Shown here piece by piece: positions 60,606-64,000 of a DNA stretch of 64,000 bases. Within the stretch, counting starts at the first letter, position 1. Each line of letters opens with the position of its first letter. Both the position numbers and the translations under genes were made by a program. Source of the stretch: Pedobacter psychrotolerans. Its GTDB lineage: Bacteria; Bacteroidota; Bacteroidia; Sphingobacteriales; Sphingobacteriaceae. The stretch lies in NCBI RefSeq assembly GCF_004340665.1, contig NZ_SLWO01000007.1, positions 73,623 through 137,622 of the forward strand. The letters are read 5' to 3'. The notes beneath the pieces were generated by a model. It saw only the letters and a program-made list of their open reading frames with translations. It was not told where the DNA came from and did no database searches.

Positions 60606-61766
60606 ATGATGAAAAAACTATTATTAAACTTCCTGCTTTTCACCACGCTCGGCTCCTATGCCCAAGAAAATTTAAATTTCAACAAACAAAAAGAAATTAC
60701 CTCACCCGAAATCAATACTGATCGAAGTGTAACGTTCAGGCTGGATGCGCCGCAGGCAAAAAAGGTAGAGCTACAAGGCGATTTATTAGCTGCACCCGGA
60801 ACCGCCGCAATGAAAAAACAGGCTGATGGCGTTTGGACTTACACCACAACAACCCTGAAACCAGAACTGTACAGCTATTCTTTTATAGTAGATGGTTTAA
60901 AAATCAGAGATGCCAATAACGTTTATCAAATCAGAGATGTGGCATCGGTAGTTAATGTTTTAATTGTAGGTAGCGGCAAGGCCGATAATTATTTAGTAGC
61001 TAATGTACCTCATGGTACCGTTGCAAAAAGATGGTACAATTCTCCAGGTAATGGGATGGAAAGACGAATCACCATCTACACCCCGCCCGGATACGAAAGC
61101 GGCAAAACCAAATACCCGGTATTGTATTTATTACACGGCATGGGTGGTGATGAAGAAGCCTGGGCAGCATTAGGCCGTACCCCACAAATTTTAGACAACC
61201 TGATTGCCACAGGTAAGGCAAAACCCATGATTGTGGTGATGCCAAATGGAAATGTGGCGCAGCAGGCAGCCCCTGGTGAAGATGCCAAAGGCTACTATAA
61301 ACCCACCATGCAATTACCGCATACCATGGATGGCAAAATGGAAGAAACCTTCCCCGATATCATCAAATTTGTAGAAAGCAATTACCGCGTGAACGCAAAA
61401 CCATCACAACGGGCGATAGCGGGTTTATCTATGGGTGGCTTTCATTCTTTGCATACATCCAGGTTCTATCCAAAGACCTTCGATTATGTCGGACTGTTTT
61501 CTCCCGCCATTATGCCATTTGGCAAAACAGAATCACCTGTTTATGCAGATGTTGATGCCTCTTTAAAAAACCAGTTTAATAATGGTTTAAAACTGTATTG
61601 GATTGGCATTGGCAAAACTGATTTTCTTTATCAGGCTGTAGCCGATTACAGAAAGAAGCTTGACGGAATGGGTGCGAAATATACGTATGTAGAAAGTGAA
61701 GGCGGACACACCTGGTCAAACTGGCGTGATTATCTGGTGCTTTTTGCACCACAGTTATTCAAATAA
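60606..61766 (+). CDS. Two-domain esterase (CBM48-like plus enterochelin-esterase-type hydrolase)
   Basis: A 386-residue secreted protein with signal peptide (to YAQE, about residue 20). Residues about 30-115 form an E-set/CBM48-like sandwich (VTFRLDAPQAKKVELQGDLL, WTYTTTTLKPELYSYSFIVDG). Residues 130-386 are an esterase D type alpha/beta hydrolase: TIYTPPGYESGKTKYPVLYLLHGMGGDE, nucleophile Ser in IAGLSMGGFHSLH (near 277) and the His in EGGHTWSNWRDYL near 371. Such enzymes deacylate sugars, for example feruloyl or acetyl xylan esters. A role in siderophore ester cleavage is less likely given the CBM48 domain. Confidence 0.88.
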   Translation: MMKKLLLNFLLFTTLGSYAQENLNFNKQKEITSPEINTDRSVTFRLDAPQAKKVELQGDLLAAPGTAAMKKQADGVWTYTTTTLKPELYSYSFIVDGLKIRDANNVYQIRDVASVVNVLIVGSGKADNYLVANVPHGTVAKRWYNSPGNGMERRITIYTPPGYESGKTKYPVLYLLHGMGGDEEAWAALGRTPQILDNLIATGKAKPMIVVMPNGNVAQQAAPGEDAKGYYKPTMQLPHTMDGKMEETFPDIIKFVESNYRVNAKPSQRAIAGLSMGGFHSLHTSRFYPKTFDYVGLFSPAIMPFGKTESPVYADVDASLKNQFNNGLKLYWIGIGKTDFLYQAVADYRKKLDGMGAKYTYVESEGGHTWSNWRDYLVLFAPQLFK

Positions 61767-61857
61767 GGAAGAGGTTATAAACTGTCGATTGAAAATTCCA
61801 CTTCAGCGAGAGATCTATTAAACCCCGCTAGGGTAACAAAACTTCTTTATAAATCAG

Positions 61858-61888
61858 CATTCCCCTGTACCAATTATACAGGGGAATG
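61858..61888 (+). terminator. Hairpin after the esterase gene
   Basis: CATTCCCCTGTA (61858-61869) pairs perfectly with TACAGGGGAATG (61877-61888), loop of seven. It starts 92 bases after the esterase stop, so it is a likely terminator even though only a short T run follows. Confidence 0.6.
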
Positions 61889-62208
61889 ATTGAAATTTCT
61901 CCTGCTCACCTGGCTTCAAAGCCAAATGCCGAATGAAGTTTTCAATGGTCTGTATTTCGATACAGACAGGTATTGCGTTTAATGCATTTCTCATTTGATT
62001 TGCTTCCATTCTAATAAATGGGCACCAACTACCTATTTGTTTAAATACTATTCAAGACATTGATTATCAAAACTTAAAAAATTCAATCCATTGTTAGCAC
62101 ACTGTAGATGCGATTGCAAATATTTAGTTCTTCCTTAAAAACTAATCGATCATCATAAGGGTTGTATTGATAATCAGATCATTAACAGGAAAACTAAAAA
62201 TCACTACC
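61889..62208. other. Intergenic region before the sugar dehydrogenase gene
   Basis: No gene is seen. Apart from the hairpin at its left edge, it holds scattered A/T-rich sequence and no perfect promoter box near the ATG at 62209. Confidence 0.4.
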
Positions 62209-63444
62209 ATGAAAACAAAAATCTACCTGATTGCCATTGCCAGCTATGTGCTGATGGCAACCGCATGTTCAAAAGGAGGCATCATTGATACAGATCCTGA
62301 ACCAGGATCAGTAAGTGGCCCCGGTGTAGAAACCAACCCACCCAATACCAGCTACACCCCTGCCTTTGCCGGACAGACCAGAATTACTGCGGTACGCACC
62401 AATACCGCCTTTAAAGGCACTGCAATATCTACCGCTTTAACCGCACCATGGGGCATTACCACACTACCGGATGGAAGACTATTGATCACGCAAAAAGCAG
62501 GAACCATGCGCATCGCTACCACTACCGGAACACTGAGCGCACCGATTACAGGGCTTCCGGCAGTAAATGCGAACGGACAGGGCGGATTGCTCGGACTTTG
62601 CATTGATCCACAGTTCAGCACCAATAGAATGGTTTACTGGGTGTTCTCAGAAAACGTTGCTGGCGGTAACCTAACCTCAGTAGCTAAAGGTAAATTAGCA
62701 CAAAACGAATTAACAATTGAAAATGCAACGGTGATTTATCGTGCAGGCCCGGCTTATAACGGTACGCTTCACTACGGTGGAAGAATCTTGTTCGACCGCA
62801 CAGGTAACCTCATAGTTAGCACTGGAGAACGATCAGACCTGGCCACCAGACCACTGGCCCAATCGGTTACCGCTGGCTTAGGTAAAGTAATCCGAATCAA
62901 TACCAGCGGACAACCTGCAACAGCTAATCCAACTTTTAGTACCTCAGGTGCACTTCCTGAATTGTATAGCATCGGACACCGAAATCCACAAGGATTGGCA
63001 CTTCATCCCGTTACCGGAGAAATCTGGCAAAGTGAGCACGGCCCACGTGGCGGAGATGAAATCAACAGGCTTCAGGGCGGACGAAATTATGGCTGGCCAA
63101 CGATTACATATGGCATTGAATACAGTGGTGCAGCCATTGGATCGGCCATTCAACAGCAAAACGGACTGGAACAGCCCGCATACTACTGGGATCCCGTGAT
63201 CTCACCAAGTGGCATGGTATTTTATAAAAATAACCGTGTGCCTGAATGGCAAAATAACCTTTTCATTTGCTCCCTTTCTGCCACACACATTGCTCGCTTA
63301 GTTATCGTGAACAATCAGGTAACTGGTGAAGAAAGGCTACTCGCCAGTGAAGGTCAACGTTTCAGAGACATTACACAAGGTACAGATAATGCCTTGTATG
63401 CCGTTACCGATGGCGGAAGGCTTTACCGAATTGATAAATCATAA
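62209..63444 (+). CDS. PQQ-dependent sugar dehydrogenase-family lipoprotein
   Basis: A 411-residue protein when the ATG at 62209 is used; a TTG at 62167 would only add residues before the signal peptide. The lipobox is VLMATAC (Cys near residue 20). The body is a six-bladed beta propeller of the GSDH type: TAPWGITTLPDGRLLITQKAGTMRI, NGQGGLLGLCIDPQF, LHYGGRILFDRTGNLIVSTGER, GHRNPQGLALHPVTGEIWQSEHGPRGGDEINRL and NYGWPTITYG. These are the PQQ, calcium and sugar-binding regions of soluble aldose dehydrogenases (Asd/GCD-B type). It would oxidise sugars at the envelope and pass electrons to the respiratory chain; a PQQ-independent role is possible. Confidence 0.85.
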   Translation: MKTKIYLIAIASYVLMATACSKGGIIDTDPEPGSVSGPGVETNPPNTSYTPAFAGQTRITAVRTNTAFKGTAISTALTAPWGITTLPDGRLLITQKAGTMRIATTTGTLSAPITGLPAVNANGQGGLLGLCIDPQFSTNRMVYWVFSENVAGGNLTSVAKGKLAQNELTIENATVIYRAGPAYNGTLHYGGRILFDRTGNLIVSTGERSDLATRPLAQSVTAGLGKVIRINTSGQPATANPTFSTSGALPELYSIGHRNPQGLALHPVTGEIWQSEHGPRGGDEINRLQGGRNYGWPTITYGIEYSGAAIGSAIQQQNGLEQPAYYWDPVISPSGMVFYKNNRVPEWQNNLFICSLSATHIARLVIVNNQVTGEERLLASEGQRFRDITQGTDNALYAVTDGGRLYRIDKS

Positions 63445-63474
63445 CAGATAAGCAATACAAAAAATTAAACTATA

Positions 63475-64000
63475 AAAAGAGGCTGTATCAAAATTCGAAA
63501 ATGTCATCCTGAGCCTGTCGAAGGACTTATAAAAAAATGTCCTTAACGGTGTTTCGACAAGCTCAACATGACAAATTTTAATCTCAATTAATAATGATGA
63601 TACAGCCTCTTTTCCATATCTATATGCTCAATAGACCTATATTATTTCGTCTTCAAAAATTCATTCTTTAAATCATCCGACAACACATCATAGCCTTTTC
63701 TATCTCGTAGATGTCATCCTGAGCCTGTCGAAGGACTTATAAAAAATTGTCTTTAACGGTGTTTCGACAAGCTCAACATGACAAATTTTAAGCTTAATTA
63801 ATAATGATGATACAGCCTCTTTTCCATATCAATATACTCAATAGATCTACGTTATTTCTTCTTCAAAAATTCATTCTCTAAATCATTCAGCAACTCATCA
63901 TAACCTTTTCTATCTCGTAGATGTCATCCTGAGCCTGTCGAAGGACTTATAAAAAATTGTCTTTAACGGTGTTTCGACAAGCTCAACATGACAAATTTTA
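63475..64000. repeat. 210-bp tandem array of palindromic element plus gene-tail sequence
   Basis: The nested palindrome of 31436-31568 recurs at 63475-63613 with a perfect 16-bp outer stem (AAAAGAGGCTGTATCA and TGATACAGCCTCTTTT). Its inner block, starting TGTCATCCTGAGCC, recurs at 63712 and 63922, each exactly 210 bases after the last. The joining sequence, read on the minus strand, is in-frame protein tail ending in a stop codon: LRDRKGYDVLSDDLKNEFLKTK at about 63643-63710 and LRDRKGYDELLNDLENEFLKKK at about 63853-63920. The array runs past the window edge, probably towards a minus-strand gene with this C-terminus. Confidence 0.85.

Noticed and set aside
60606..61766. Siderophore (enterochelin) esterase
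   Set aside because: The fold is the same, but the N-terminal CBM48-like domain and lack of iron genes nearby favour a carbohydrate esterase.
63475..64000. Possible CRISPR array or integron cassette array
   Set aside because: The period is 210 bases and the whole unit, not just a short repeat, is conserved; no integrase is present.

Overview
The window looks like chromosomal DNA of a Bacteroidota bacterium in the Sphingobacteriaceae, most like Pedobacter. The evidence is a SusC/SusD pair driven by a FecI-type sigma factor and FecR, GH76 and alginate-lyase-type secreted enzymes, many lipoproteins, low G+C, A-rich start contexts in place of Shine-Dalgarno sites, and TAnnTTTG -7 promoter boxes. 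Genus is an inference; no rRNA is present.

Layout. 1-5.4 kb: a cut flavin-oxidase-type gene, small membrane proteins, a lipoprotein and an alginate-lyase-family lipoprotein. 5.7-15.7 kb: one minus-strand block of sigma factor, FecR, SusC, SusD, a large HExxHxxGxxH metalloprotease and a DUF3347 protein, best read as a self-regulated system for taking up and processing peptide or protein. 16.3-19.9 kb: siderophore receptor and PepSY membrane reductase behind a Fur-box-like palindrome. 20.2-25.1 kb: AraC/GyrI regulator, alpha/beta hydrolase, and a TPR histidine kinase with a NarL-type regulator. 25.3-31.4 kb: small secreted and membrane proteins, a frameshifted DUF6965 gene, a GH76 lipoprotein and an Ntn amidase. 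31.4-34.6 kb: a repeat, a decayed regulator, an ABC exporter and three tRNAs. 34.7-44.9 kb: core-type genes, namely a 7TM-HD phosphodiesterase, an SPFH/RHH operon, thiolase, two tandem peptide transporters and a dolichol-phosphate-mannose-synthase-like enzyme. 45-51.5 kb: repeats, a YdeI-like protein, a toxin-antitoxin pair, and an error-prone polymerase pair (short DnaE and DinB). 52-60.3 kb: leuA diverging from an AraC gene, a broken NAD(P)-binding gene, a beta-barrel/lipoprotein pair, and an aldo/keto reductase with its AraC regulator. 60.6-63.4 kb: a two-domain esterase and a PQQ-type sugar dehydrogenase lipoprotein. The right end is a 210-bp tandem array of a palindromic repeat joined to a gene tail, and it runs out of the window.

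The window is rich in short intergenic repeats (at least four families) and has two clear frameshifted genes plus fainter remnants. I see no CRISPR array, prophage or intact insertion sequence. The points most worth following are the protease-linked SusCD operon, the terminal tandem array, the DnaE with a degraded PHP site next to DinB, and regulatory repeats tied to particular regulators (Fur-like palindrome, 22-bp-spaced AraC half-sites).
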